Under the pieces are notes generated by a model, which was not told the DNA's origin, made no database searches, and saw nothing but the letters and a program-made list of their open reading frames with translations. Positions 1 through 11,412 of a DNA stretch of 64,000 nucleotides are shown here, piece after piece. Position 1 is the first letter of the stretch, and each line of letters begins with the position of its first letter. Source of the DNA: JAJFHI01 sp050633705 (GTDB lineage Bacteria > Pseudomonadota > Alphaproteobacteria > Rhizobiales > Hyphomicrobiaceae). A program made the position numbers and the translations under genes. The DNA is taken from positions 31,941 through 95,940 of the forward strand of contig JBOEGZ010000009.1 in the NCBI GenBank assembly GCA_050633705.1, read 5' to 3'.

Positions 1-945
1 ATTCGCGTTTTCAAATCAGAATCCATTCTTGAGCTTTGGATGAAGAAAGGCGACCGTTTCGTTCTGTTTGCAACCTATCCGGTTTGCAATTGGTCGGGCA
101 CGATCGGACCGAAAATCCATGAAGGTGACAAACAAACACCGGAAGGGTTTTACACCATCACGCGCCAACGCCTGCACATGATCGGCCGTTGGCCACGCTC
201 GCTCAACCTTGGCTATCCCAACGTCTTTGATCAATCGCAGGCGCGCACAGGGTCCTACATCCTTATTCATGGCGGATGCTCTTCGGTCGGCTGCTTTGCC
301 ATGACCAATGCGGTGATGGAAGAGATCTACAAACTAACGTCAACTGCCATCAGGAAAGGCCAGCGCCATGTGCCAGTCCACGTCTTTCCATTCCGCATGA
401 CAGACGCGAATATGGCCAAGCACAAAGCCAGTGCCTGGTACGATTTTTGGCAAGACCTAAAGAGCGGCTACGATGCGTTTGAGCAAACGCGTCTACCGCC
501 GCGCATCAGTGTTTGCCGCGGACGATATACCGTCCACGATGCCTCCGGGGAGGGAGGCGTCGCGCGCCCTTTAGCCGTGTGCGGCGCGAAGGTCGCCGCC
601 GTCGAACAGATCTCGGATCTATTAGAACGTATTGCCCTCCAACCAAGCCAGTGGCAGTTGCTAAGCCCGGAAAACAAGACGCTGCTGAAGGCCGTACTGG
701 CACCAAAGCTACAAAAGGCGTTGGTCGCAGGAAAACTCAAGCCCCGCGTAAAGCGACGCCTGTACGTCAAAGCTCGAAACAATCGCCGCGCAACATACCG
801 CCTGCGCTTTAAGTGCAATCCGGCCAGAGCAAGTTGCCGCAAACACATGGCGCTGAAACGCAAGATATGGGCGGCCAGGCAACGTGCACGAGAACGCAGG
901 AACGCCCGCCAGGCACTACGCAATGCGAACAGAAAACGTCGCTGA
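1..945 (+). CDS. L,D-transpeptidase (YkuD/YafK type), 5' end outside window
   Basis: Likely a periplasmic L,D-transpeptidase that cross-links peptidoglycan or attaches proteins to it. The frame is open from base 1: the 13 codons before the first ATG at 40 read IRVFKSESILELW, which fits this family just before the catalytic domain, so the start and any signal peptide lie upstream of the window. Numbering from the ATG at 40, the catalytic signature HGGCSSVGCFAMT places His77 and Cys85, as in the YafK branch. The last ~95 residues are extremely rich in Arg and Lys (for example RRNARQALRNANRKRR at the end), which the catalytic domain does not need; they may bind an anionic envelope polymer (inference). 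The next gene starts 18 bases downstream on the same strand. Family is certain, substrate unknown. Confidence 0.88.
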   Translation: MRVFKSESILELWMKKGDRFVLFATYPVCNWSGTIGPKIHEGDKQTPEGFYTITRQRLHMIGRWPRSLNLGYPNVFDQSQARTGSYILIHGGCSSVGCFAMTNAVMEEIYKLTSTAIRKGQRHVPVHVFPFRMTDANMAKHKASAWYDFWQDLKSGYDAFEQTRLPPRISVCRGRYTVHDASGEGGVARPLAVCGAKVAAVEQISDLLERIALQPSQWQLLSPENKTLLKAVLAPKLQKALVAGKLKPRVKRRLYVKARNNRRATYRLRFKCNPARASCRKHMALKRKIWAARQRARERRNARQALRNANRKRR

Positions 946-963
946 ATTAGAGATTCTAAGCCC

Positions 964-2099
964 ATGAAGATTGTGATTGTTGGCGGCTACGGTGCCTTCG
1001 GCCGACGCCTCGTCACACGCCTTTGCAAAAACCCTGCCCTCGAGATCGTCATTGCAGGCCGCCACATCTCAAAGGCTGAAACGCTCGCAACAGAATTCAA
1101 CAACCCAACACTTTTCCCAATCCGGAAAGCAAAAATAACCGCGGCTGAAATCGATGCCGAGCATTCTGCCCCGAACGCATTCCGACAGCTCGGAGCAGAC
1201 GTTGTTGTCAACGCGTCCGGCCCTTTTCAAGCCCAAGACTATACACTAGCGAAGGTCGCGATCCGTGATGGCTGTCACATCATCGACTTGGCCGACGCAC
1301 GTGAATTCGTCACCGGGATTGGAGCGCTCGATCAAGAAGCAACTGCCAAAGGCGTTTGCGTCCTCAGTGGCGCTAGTACTGTTCCAGCATTGTCGGCAGC
1401 TGTCGTGCAACATTACCGGTCTCAATTCGCACACCTCAAGACCATTAAGGTCGCAATTTCACCAGGCAATCACTTTCATCCTGGCATTGCAACAACGGCG
1501 TCTATTCTTGGCTACGTTGGACATCCGATTAAAACGCGCCGTCACGGACGCACCGTCAATGAGTTTGGCTGGCAGGGTCTGGCACGAGAAGACATGCCGG
1601 GTCTTGGCAAGAGATGGATGGGCTATGTCGATGTTCCAGACCTTGACTTATTTCCCCAAGCCAACCCAGACCTAGAAACCGTCGAAGTCAAAGCCGGTCT
1701 CGAAGTTGGTCTTTTCCATATCGGGCTGTGGACCCTGTCATGGCTCGTACGTGCGGGCCTGGTGACGTCTCTCGCCGGGCTGGCCTCACCGCTGTTAAAG
1801 GTAAAACAAGCTCTGTCCTGGCTTGGAAGCGATGCTGGCGGCATGACCGTCGTGCTCCGAGGCCTCGACCACGATGGCAATCCTCATGGCGTGAATTGGA
1901 CACTTGCTGCCTACAGCGGCGACGGACCCAACATTCCAACACTTGCGGCACAAATTTTTATTGAACAACTGGCAGGCGGCAAACGTTTCGATGCAGGTGC
2001 ACGACCATGCATGGGCGTGTTTTCGCTTAAGGCCTTCGAACACGCGGTGCGCGACCTCGATATCCAATTCAGCGCAACATCTTCAACTGAAGCGTCAAC

Positions 2100-2103
<4 letters not shown>
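964..2103 (+). CDS. saccharopine dehydrogenase-like NAD(P)-binding oxidoreductase
   Basis: A 379-residue protein opening with a Rossmann nucleotide-binding fold, MKIVIVGGYGAFGRRL, followed by a basic residue pattern (AGRHISKAE) after the second beta strand. The N-terminal half matches the saccharopine dehydrogenase NADP-binding family, whose members act on varied or unknown substrates; true lysine-pathway activity cannot be inferred. No signal peptide; probably cytoplasmic. No clear Shine-Dalgarno is visible before the ATG, but it lies at the Rossmann strand as expected. It may be cotranscribed with the upstream transpeptidase gene. Its stop codon overlaps that of the convergent secA: the two TAA codons share the palindrome TTAA at 2100-2103. 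Confidence 0.8.
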
Positions 2104-5036
<2,933 letters not shown>

Positions 5037-5521
5037 TATATCTCGTTCCTTAAACCGCTCATTTTGCGGGAAAATTCCCACACCACGTCTGACCCGGCGT
5101 TGGCGCACGGGCCTATTTTTATGTCCTGCCAATCAAGCAGCCCCTGTCTAGTGTCAGGCTGCGGATCATCTGAGGTGATGAAATTACGCGCAAGACCAGG
5201 CGGCGCAGCCAGATACCAGGCGCGTCGTTGTGGAGAGATAAGGACCGGTGCCCTAACTTGTCAACGGAACGAAGACCGAAAATCGGTTCTCAATTGCGAC
5301 ATCTCGGCAATCGCTTAAGGCTAACGCGACATAATGCAAATCTCTCAAAATGTTAACTTGGCACCCGACATGGCGGTCGTTTAATGATAAGCCCTGATTT
5401 TACTGGGGTTTTGTCTGACACGTGACCTCATTGGGCCACATCCCACTGCTTAGTGTGGTGATGCAAGGCCAACCCAACCCCGAAACGTATTGCGTTTGTC
5501 ACAACCCAAGGAAACGAGATT
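5037..5521. other. secA/parvulin divergent intergenic region
   Basis: A 485-base spacer between the divergent secA and parvulin genes, expected to carry both promoters. The only open frames inside are short and lack ribosome-binding sites or family features. A forward promoter candidate is listed separately. No convincing reverse promoter for secA and no hairpin-type regulatory element was recognised. Confidence 0.6.
5358..5387 (+). promoter_or_regulatory. candidate sigma70-type promoter for the parvulin gene
   Basis: TTGGCA at 5358-5363 (4 of 6 to TTGACA) and TAATGA at 5382-5387, 18 bases apart, about 135 bases before the GTG start at 5522. Position and orientation fit, but the -10 match is modest. 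Confidence 0.3.
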
Positions 5522-6532
5522 GTGAAAATTACTCTCCGCTCAACAGTTTTTGCACCTGCAGCTGTCGCCATTGCTTGCCTGACAGTATCTGCACCATTTG
5601 CACTGGCTGAGGACAAGGCGACTCCAGCCCCTCAAACTACCAAAGCTGCGGATAAAAAACAGGAAACTGACCCGAGCAAAGTCATCATCGCAACCGTCAA
5701 TGGCAAATCGATCACCGAAGCTGATCTTGCCATGGCGGAAAAGGAAATTGGTCGAGATCTGGGACAGCTACCGCCAGCAACCAAGCGTTATGCTCTGACG
5801 GAATTCCTGGTCGAAAACCAATTGATGGCGGATGAAGCCGAAAAAGCGAAACTTGAAAATGGTAAGGACTTCGAAGGCCGTCTTGCTTACTGGCGTCGTC
5901 GGGCCCTGCGCGAAAGTTTCTTTGAAAAGAAACTTAAAACTTCAGTCAGCGATTCTGCTGCCAAGACATTTTATGACGATCAGATAAAGAAGGTGAAGCC
6001 TGAGGAAGAAGTGCAGGCACGTCACATCCTTGTCAAAACAGAAGAAAAAGCCAAAGAGCTGGCAAAAAAAATTGCTGACGGTGGCGACTTTGCAAAGATC
6101 GCAACCGAAAATAGCTTTGACCCTGGTTCAAAAGACAATGGCGGAATGCTTGGTTATTTTTCGCGCGGCCAGATGGTTCCAGAATTCGAGAAAACGGCTT
6201 TCTCATTGAAAAAGGGCGAAGTATCAGAACCCGTTAAAAGTAAGTTTGGCTGGCACCTCATCAAACTGGAAGATCGCCGAACCAAACCACTGCCAACGTT
6301 TGAAGAGGTCAAAGAGCAGATAAAAAATTCGCTCGTCTACCAACGCCAACAAGCTCTGACGGAAGACCTGCGCAAAAAAGCAAAAGTCGACTATTACGAT
6401 TTGGTCGTTTTGACGGAAATAAAAGCGCGCCAAGAGCGTGAGAAGCTCAAAGAACAATTGATCAAACAACAAATTGAAAAGAACGCAGCAGAAGCCGCGG
6501 CCAAAGCGAAGGCCGGCGAAGCGCCGAAATAA
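5522..6532 (+). CDS. secreted parvulin-type peptidyl-prolyl cis-trans isomerase
   Basis: Periplasmic or lipid-independent foldase of the PpiC/SurA/PrsA class. The GTG start at 5522 follows AAGGAAACGAG and gives a signal peptide ending near ALA-EDKA (about residue 29). A SurA-like N-terminal helical region (residues ~50-160) precedes one rotamase domain at ~162-253, recognised by QARHILVKTEE, GGDFAKIA, GGMLGYFSRGQMVPEFE and GWHLIKLE. The C-terminal ~70 residues are highly charged Lys/Glu/Ala helix. It is divergent to secA, so export motor and extracytoplasmic folding factor sit side by side. A perfect hairpin follows the stop. One PPIase domain rather than SurA's two, so a gene symbol is withheld. 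Confidence 0.93.
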   Translation: MKITLRSTVFAPAAVAIACLTVSAPFALAEDKATPAPQTTKAADKKQETDPSKVIIATVNGKSITEADLAMAEKEIGRDLGQLPPATKRYALTEFLVENQLMADEAEKAKLENGKDFEGRLAYWRRRALRESFFEKKLKTSVSDSAAKTFYDDQIKKVKPEEEVQARHILVKTEEKAKELAKKIADGGDFAKIATENSFDPGSKDNGGMLGYFSRGQMVPEFEKTAFSLKKGEVSEPVKSKFGWHLIKLEDRRTKPLPTFEEVKEQIKNSLVYQRQQALTEDLRKKAKVDYYDLVVLTEIKARQEREKLKEQLIKQQIEKNAAEAAAKAKAGEAPK

Positions 6533-6580
6533 GTGGCTTGCGCTTTTTAAAGGCGATAAAAGATCTCTAAGAACACTTCG

Positions 6581-6601
6581 GGCCGCTTGCTTCAAGCGGC
6601 C
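6581..6601 (+). terminator. hairpin after the parvulin gene, probable terminator
   Basis: Perfect 9-bp stem GGCCGCTTG / CAAGCGGCC with a 3-base loop, 48 bases after the parvulin stop and before argJ. The following TGATCTGTTT is only weakly T-rich, so termination may be partial. Confidence 0.55.
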
Positions 6602-6658
6602 TGATCTGTTTCCAGTACTATCTATCGCAATGATCCAACAACAACCGGACCGCCTCGC

Positions 6659-7903
6659 ATGTCAGATCCGCACGTTTCGCCTTTTGCCCCCGAAAAAATT
6701 ATCAGCCCTGAATCTGTAGAAGGCGTACGGTTTGCAACGGCTCAGGCCGGCATTCGATACAAGGATCGCACGGACCTAATGCTGGCGATGTTCTCAACTG
6801 GAACGGTCGCAGCCGGCGTTGTGACACAGTCAAAGACACGCTCAGCGCCAGTAGAGTGGTGTGTTGAACAACTCAAACACGGCGCAGCATGTGGCTTGGT
6901 TGTCAACTCTGGCAATGCCAATGCATTTACCGGCAAGCGCGGGGTTGAAGCAACCACGATCACGGCTCAAGCCGCGGCCAAGGCCTGCGGATGCAATCCG
7001 GAAAACATATTCTTATCATCGACAGGCGTCATCGGCGAAGCCATGGATGCGACCAAGTTCGTGCATTTGTTGGTCGACATGGCGTGTGCGGCACAGCCCG
7101 GCAACATGACGGATGCAGCCCACGCGATCATGACGACGGACACCTATGCAAAAGTCGCGCAACGGTCTGTACCTTTTCGGGGTTACACCTGTCGGCTCGC
7201 CGGTATTGCCAAAGGCGCCGGCATGATCGCGCCTGATATGGCAACGATGTTGTCTTATATCTTCACCGACGTTCCGATTGCGCAGCCTGTCTTGCAAGCT
7301 CTTGTCGACGAACACGTAAAAACAACATTCAACTGCATCAGCGTCGATGGCGATACCTCCACCAGTGATACCTTACTCGTGTTTGCAACTGGTAAAGCTG
7401 GCGATCACGGTGTCCTCCCTATCACTGAGCTTGCAGACCCTCGGGCCGCAATCTTTTCGAAGTTTTTGGCTGAAGTGATGCAAGACTTGGCACTGGCCAT
7501 TGTTAAAGATGGTGAAGGCCTGACAAAATTTGTTACCCTAAATATCAGTGGCGCTGAAAACGCCGCCGCTGCAAAAACAATTGGCCTTGCAATTGCCAAT
7601 TCTCCACTCGTAAAAACTGCACTCGCGGCGGAAGATCCCAATTGGGGCCGCATTGTCATGGCTGTTGGCAAATCTGGAGAGGCTGCTAACCGGGATCAAC
7701 TTAGAATCATGATTGGCCCGCATTTGGTGGCGGAAAATGGTGAGGTCGCCGAGAATTACGCGGAAGATGCTGCCGCCACTTACATGAAAAACGCTGAGAT
7801 CGAAATCAATGTCGATGTTGGTGTGGGCGAGGGGCAGGCGACCATTTGGACTTGTGACCTGACCCACGATTACGTCAGCATCAACGCCGACTACCGCACA
7901 TAA
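6659..7903 (+). CDS. argJ: bifunctional ornithine acetyltransferase / N-acetylglutamate synthase
   Basis: Transfers acetyl from N-acetylornithine to glutamate (and can acetylate glutamate with acetyl-CoA) in the cyclic arginine pathway. The self-cleavage signature KGAGMIAPDMATML is present; cleavage before Thr196 yields alpha and beta chains with Thr as the nucleophile. Other family landmarks are VVNSGNANAFTG and EDPNWGRI. Length of 414 residues is normal. The ATG at 6659 begins MSDPHVSPFAPE. Bifunctionality is not decidable from sequence alone. It is followed within 21 bases by a methyltransferase gene and a NUDIX gene on the same strand; in many alphaproteobacteria argJ is adjacent to a parvulin and a mutT gene, as here. 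Confidence 0.97.
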   Translation: MSDPHVSPFAPEKIISPESVEGVRFATAQAGIRYKDRTDLMLAMFSTGTVAAGVVTQSKTRSAPVEWCVEQLKHGAACGLVVNSGNANAFTGKRGVEATTITAQAAAKACGCNPENIFLSSTGVIGEAMDATKFVHLLVDMACAAQPGNMTDAAHAIMTTDTYAKVAQRSVPFRGYTCRLAGIAKGAGMIAPDMATMLSYIFTDVPIAQPVLQALVDEHVKTTFNCISVDGDTSTSDTLLVFATGKAGDHGVLPITELADPRAAIFSKFLAEVMQDLALAIVKDGEGLTKFVTLNISGAENAAAAKTIGLAIANSPLVKTALAAEDPNWGRIVMAVGKSGEAANRDQLRIMIGPHLVAENGEVAENYAEDAAATYMKNAEIEINVDVGVGEGQATIWTCDLTHDYVSINADYRT

Positions 7904-7924
7904 TCTTTTTGGAACTTGGCAACA

Positions 7925-8581
7925 ATGGAACAAGATTTCTGGCTTCGGCGTTGGAACAAAGGTGACATCGGCTTTCATCGCGACGCAATACATGCCTACC
8001 TGAAACAAAACTGGCCGAGCCTAAAGCTTGGCAGTGGCGCAACGGTTTTCGTCCCGTTGTGTGGTAAAGCTCGCGATATGATTTGGCTCGCCGAACAGGG
8101 GTATAAAGTCGTCGGCGTTGAACTTAGCCCAATAGCTGTCGCCGACTTTTTCGCCGAACACAACCTATCGCCAGACCTTCGCAATGACGGCCCTTTTACC
8201 ATCTCAACTTATGGCGCTTTTGAAATTTGGTGTGGTGATATTTTCGATCTGCCCTCGCACGTCTGGCAAAGAATTGATGGCGTTTATGACCGGGCCAGCC
8301 TGGTCGCTTTTCCTCCCCAGTTGCAGGAAAAATATGCCGACCTTCTTGGCGAACACCTTCCATCGAAAGCTCCAATATTTCTCATTTCCTTGTCTTACGA
8401 CCCAACGGAAATAACCGGCCCGCCATTCAGCGTTACTGATCAAGCCATTCAACAATTGTTTGAGACGAATTTTGATATCGCGCATGTTACATCGCGCGAT
8501 GGAATGGATGACAATAAGAACTTGCGCGAAAGAGGTCTCTCCGCCCTTCAAGAAAGCTTATACGTTTTGAAAAAACGATAA
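7925..8581 (+). CDS. tpm: thiopurine S-methyltransferase family protein
   Basis: SAM-dependent methyltransferase of the TPMT family, which in bacteria methylates thiopurines, selenium or tellurium compounds; the native substrate is unknown. The start at ATG 7925 gives MEQDFWLRRWNKGDIGFH, the typical family N-terminus, with GGAAC upstream; an in-frame TTG nine bases earlier is less likely. SAM-binding region: FVPLCGKARDMIWLAEQGY followed by the acidic VGVELSPIAV. Later DGVYDRASLVAFPP matches the conserved family block. About 218 residues, the normal size. It lies between argJ and mutT on the same strand, likely cotranscribed, without an obvious metabolic link. Confidence 0.9.
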   Translation: MEQDFWLRRWNKGDIGFHRDAIHAYLKQNWPSLKLGSGATVFVPLCGKARDMIWLAEQGYKVVGVELSPIAVADFFAEHNLSPDLRNDGPFTISTYGAFEIWCGDIFDLPSHVWQRIDGVYDRASLVAFPPQLQEKYADLLGEHLPSKAPIFLISLSYDPTEITGPPFSVTDQAIQQLFETNFDIAHVTSRDGMDDNKNLRERGLSALQESLYVLKKR

Positions 8582-8665
8582 GCCTTCAGGCAATATGCAA
8601 TACTCTCTTTGAGTCTAGGACTGAAGAGTACCCCAAATTCTCTTCCGAAAATGTATGAGTTCGCC

Positions 8666-9073
8666 ATGACCAAGTCTCTTCTTCTCGTTGTCGCAGCTGC
8701 TCTTGTCGACGTCGATAATCGCGTCCTGATTGCAAAACGTCCTGCAGGAAAGTCACTGGCAGGGATGTGGGAGTTTCCCGGTGGCAAAGTCGATCCAGAC
8801 GAAACACCAGAGCACGCATTACGCCGGGAATTGCAAGAAGAGTTAGCGATCGATGTTTGCGAGACCTGCCTTGCACCGTTCACGTTTGCAAGCCACACCT
8901 ACGACACCTTTCACTTGCTGATGCCGCTCTACCTATGTCGAAATTGGGACGGGGAAATTGAAGCACAGGAGGGGCAGGAACTTGCCTGGTCGCGCGCCAG
9001 CCGACTTAATACATACCCGATGCCACCAGCCGATACCCCACTGATCCCGATGCTGCGCGATTTGTTGGGTTAA
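8666..9073 (+). CDS. mutT: MutT-type NUDIX hydrolase (8-oxo-dGTP diphosphatase-like)
   Basis: Likely sanitises oxidised dGTP. The NUDIX box is intact: GGKVDPDETPEHAL followed by RRELQEELAI, and WEFPGGK precedes it as in MutT. The C-terminal ELAWSRASRLNTYPMPPAD matches the MutT C-terminal block. Chosen start ATG 8666 gives MTKSLLLVVAAALVD; an ATG at 8651 is in frame, and ribosome-binding evidence is weak for both. 135 residues is typical. The stop codon overlaps that of the convergent methyltransferase gene in a shared TTAA at 9070-9073. In other alphaproteobacteria mutT follows argJ, supporting the call. Confidence 0.88.
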   Translation: MTKSLLLVVAAALVDVDNRVLIAKRPAGKSLAGMWEFPGGKVDPDETPEHALRRELQEELAIDVCETCLAPFTFASHTYDTFHLLMPLYLCRNWDGEIEAQEGQELAWSRASRLNTYPMPPADTPLIPMLRDLLG

Positions 9074-9975
9074 CGCCCAGCCTTCTCGCCCGCTGGTTTT
9101 TCTTCAACACCCAGCGCCTCGGCTAAGCGCATTTTTGCTGATCCCGGCTGCAATGGTTTTTGTTGACTTTCGTGAGGCGCCCACGCGGTAACATATAGGA
9201 TCTCAAATGTTGCAGTAACGCGGCCATCCGGTTCCCCAAACTGCTCGTCATAAACCTGTGCTGCCCTAGCCAATAACGTTTTCGTCACGGGTTTGCGGTG
9301 ACGCGCCAACATCATGTTGCTTGCCCCCATTGCTTTAATTTCACGCATTAATGCCAGTGATGAACTGTAGCGCACGTGCACGACATCGCCATCAACCACT
9401 GGCAGTGCAAAACCAGCTCGCTGCAACAAGCTGCCAAGATCTCTGAGATCCGCAAACGGCACCACCCGTGGTGAAGCACCTCCCAAAACCTCTTCTTCAG
9501 CAATGGCCCAAGCGGTTCGCAATTCATGTAACGTGGCGCCGCCCAGCATCGCTCCGAGAAACAATCCATCCGGTTTGAGCGCCCGTACGATTTGAATGAG
9601 GACGCCAGGCAGGTCATTCACAAGTTGCAGCGCCAGACCAGAGACGACCAAATCCAGCGTCCCTCCCGAAAACGGCAAGAGTTCCATATCACCACGTATT
9701 CGCGGTCCCGGACACGCACGCAACAAAGCTTCTGCGTGCTCAAAATCGATGATTTCGCCGACAGTTTCGGCTTTGGCCAATTCCCGACTCACAACGCCAT
9801 GATAAGCGCCGAGATTAAGCGCGAATGGGAACTTGCGTTGCACCACCGACAACCGTTCTGCAAAATCGTCTGCGACCCTGTGCAACAAAAAATCATGCGC
9901 ATGCGCCTTGGGCGCGGCGCGTTGAAGACGTTTGGTTAGCAACGCACGGTCGAAAATTTCGGGGTTGGCGGTCAT
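9070..9975 (-). CDS. SAM-dependent methyltransferase, BioC/NDUFAF5-like
   Basis: A 301-residue class I methyltransferase fold. NLGAYHGVVSRELA is the SAM-binding loop region, DMELLPFSGGTLDLVVSGLALQ the following block, and FLGAMLGGATLHELR matches the alphaproteobacterial family related to mitochondrial NDUFAF5 and often labelled BioC. Residues MTANPEIFDRALLTKRLQRA at the N-terminus are typical of that group. BioC proper methylates malonyl-ACP for biotin; here the biotin operon has bioZ instead, and the gene sits apart from it next to comF, so a BioC role is doubtful and a respiratory-assembly or other protein methylation role is more plausible (inference). It is divergent from comF. Confidence 0.82.
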   Translation of the reverse strand: MTANPEIFDRALLTKRLQRAAPKAHAHDFLLHRVADDFAERLSVVQRKFPFALNLGAYHGVVSRELAKAETVGEIIDFEHAEALLRACPGPRIRGDMELLPFSGGTLDLVVSGLALQLVNDLPGVLIQIVRALKPDGLFLGAMLGGATLHELRTAWAIAEEEVLGGASPRVVPFADLRDLGSLLQRAGFALPVVDGDVVHVRYSSSLALMREIKAMGASNMMLARHRKPVTKTLLARAAQVYDEQFGEPDGRVTATFEILYVTAWAPHESQQKPLQPGSAKMRLAEALGVEEKPAGEKAGR

Positions 9976-10119
9976 GACACCGATAAGACCTTAGGTAATT
10001 CAGACAATTTGTTATATCCTTCCGCGATAAACTGGAAAAGAACGTAAGTCCCTGGAAATTTCCAAGTGCGGCGGCAACAATTGGGACCTAGCACATCGGG
10101 CAATGGCAATCTTCTCTCA

Positions 10120-10959
10120 ATGACGTCGAAACAAGCCGAACATATCGCCTCTCATGGCGACGGACACCAAGCAACATCGCGATCATCTTGGCAAAGTTGG
10201 CTGTCGGCCCCTGCCAAAGTGTTGCAACGTGGCATAAAGGGGTTTGGTGATCTTGTTATTCCACCGGTCTGCCTTGGCTGCAAACAGCCAATGACAGCAC
10301 ATCACACACTGTGTTCAAGCTGTTGGCGCTCAATTACGTTCATCGGCCCACCCGTTTGCGATCGTCTTGGCCTCCCTATGCCATATGACACGGGTGGAGA
10401 AATGGTTTCAGCAGCGGCCGCACGCCACCCGCCCGTCTACAACAAAGCGCGCTTCGTCGCACATTATGATGGCCAGATGCGGCACCTGATTCACGATTTC
10501 AAGTACCGAGACCAACAAGACGCTCGCCGCTTGTTTGGCCGTTGGCTAACAACGGCCGGACGAGAGCTCCTTACAAACGCAAACCTAATTGTACCCGTTC
10601 CACTCTACCGCTCACGTCTGTTACACCGCCGTTTCAACCAATCCATGATACTTGCCAACGAAGTCAGCCGCCTGACTGGCATTCCCACAGATCCTTTCAC
10701 ACTATCGCGTACACGGCCGACAAAACAACAAGTTGGATTAACCTTGGCCCAGCGCCAACGCAACGTCCGCGGTGCGTTTCAAGTTCCAAGAAAGCGACGC
10801 AAATTTATAGCGAACAAAAACATCGTTTTGATCGACGATGTGGTAACCACTGGCGCGACCGTCGAATCTTGTGCCCAGGTTATGGTGAATTCCGGCGCCG
10901 CTCGTGTCGATGTCTTATCTCTGGCCCGAGTTACAACTTCTGAGGTCGCCGAACACTAG
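10120..10959 (+). CDS. comF: ComF family amidophosphoribosyltransferase-like protein
   Basis: ComF/GntX-like protein with an N-terminal zinc-finger-like element (CLGC ... LCSSCW) and a C-terminal phosphoribosyltransferase fold. The PRPP-binding loop is IVLIDDVVTTGATVESC. The block VPVPLYRSRLLHRRFNQS is a hallmark of the family. Members assist DNA uptake or purine-related salvage; the biochemical role is unsettled. The chosen ATG at 10120 gives MTSKQAEHIASHG; a GTG at 10066 would add 18 residues. It leads to grxC and a nitrilase gene on the same strand, a neighbourhood common in alphaproteobacteria. Confidence 0.88.
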   Translation: MTSKQAEHIASHGDGHQATSRSSWQSWLSAPAKVLQRGIKGFGDLVIPPVCLGCKQPMTAHHTLCSSCWRSITFIGPPVCDRLGLPMPYDTGGEMVSAAAARHPPVYNKARFVAHYDGQMRHLIHDFKYRDQQDARRLFGRWLTTAGRELLTNANLIVPVPLYRSRLLHRRFNQSMILANEVSRLTGIPTDPFTLSRTRPTKQQVGLTLAQRQRNVRGAFQVPRKRRKFIANKNIVLIDDVVTTGATVESCAQVMVNSGAARVDVLSLARVTTSEVAEH

Positions 10960-11059
10960 TCCGCGCCACTAATGGAATTGCAGACCAGTAGAATAGTGCG
11001 CTTGATTGGTGAAACTTGCTCGCCTCGCCGATAGCGTTTGCCAACTGACATGTCTGTGT

Positions 11060-11088
11060 TTAGCTTGCCCGCCAAGCTGCGGTATAGT
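11060..11088 (+). promoter_or_regulatory. candidate promoter for grxC-nitrilase
   Basis: TATAGT at 11083-11088 is a strong -10 element (5 of 6), 46 bases before the grxC ATG. The region 17 bases upstream (TTAGCT at 11060-11065) is a poor -35. Plausible because a 174-base gap separates grxC from comF. Confidence 0.35.
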
Positions 11089-11133
11089 AGCGACTCAATA
11101 TATCAGATTACGAAAGTCCGAGATTCTAAACGC

Positions 11134-11412
11134 ATGCAGAAAATCATAATCTACACGACAATGCTTTGTTCTTACTGCCGAAGTGCTAAGCGGTTGTTGA
11201 AGGCCAAAGGGGTTGCATATAACGAGATTGATGTCAGCGGCGATCGGCAAAAACGCGCCGAGATGATTAAGAAATCCGGCGGCAGGCGAACTGTCCCACA
11301 AATTTGGATTGGCGACATTCACGTTGGCGGATGTGATGAGCTATATGTGCTAGAGGAATCTGGCAAACTCGACTCAATGCTCACTGACGCAGGTATCGAG
11401 ACGTCATCATGA
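11134..11412 (+). CDS. grxC: glutaredoxin 3 (GrxC)
   Basis: Small glutathione-dependent dithiol oxidoreductase. The active site is CSYC (TTMLCSYCRSAKRLL; usual form CPYC), followed by the cis-Pro motif RTVPQIWIG and the glutathione-binding GGCDEL. The ATG at 11134 gives a 92-residue protein of normal size; the frame is open upstream to a TTG at 11038 but that extension is not part of the fold. Its last four bases (ATGA) overlap the start of the nitrilase gene, implying translational coupling. Confidence 0.95.
   Translation: MQKIIIYTTMLCSYCRSAKRLLKAKGVAYNEIDVSGDRQKRAEMIKKSGGRRTVPQIWIGDIHVGGCDELYVLEESGKLDSMLTDAGIETSS

Noticed and set aside
5037..5132. 32-codon N-terminal extension of secA
   Set aside because: The ribosome-binding site and family N-terminus place the start at 5036.
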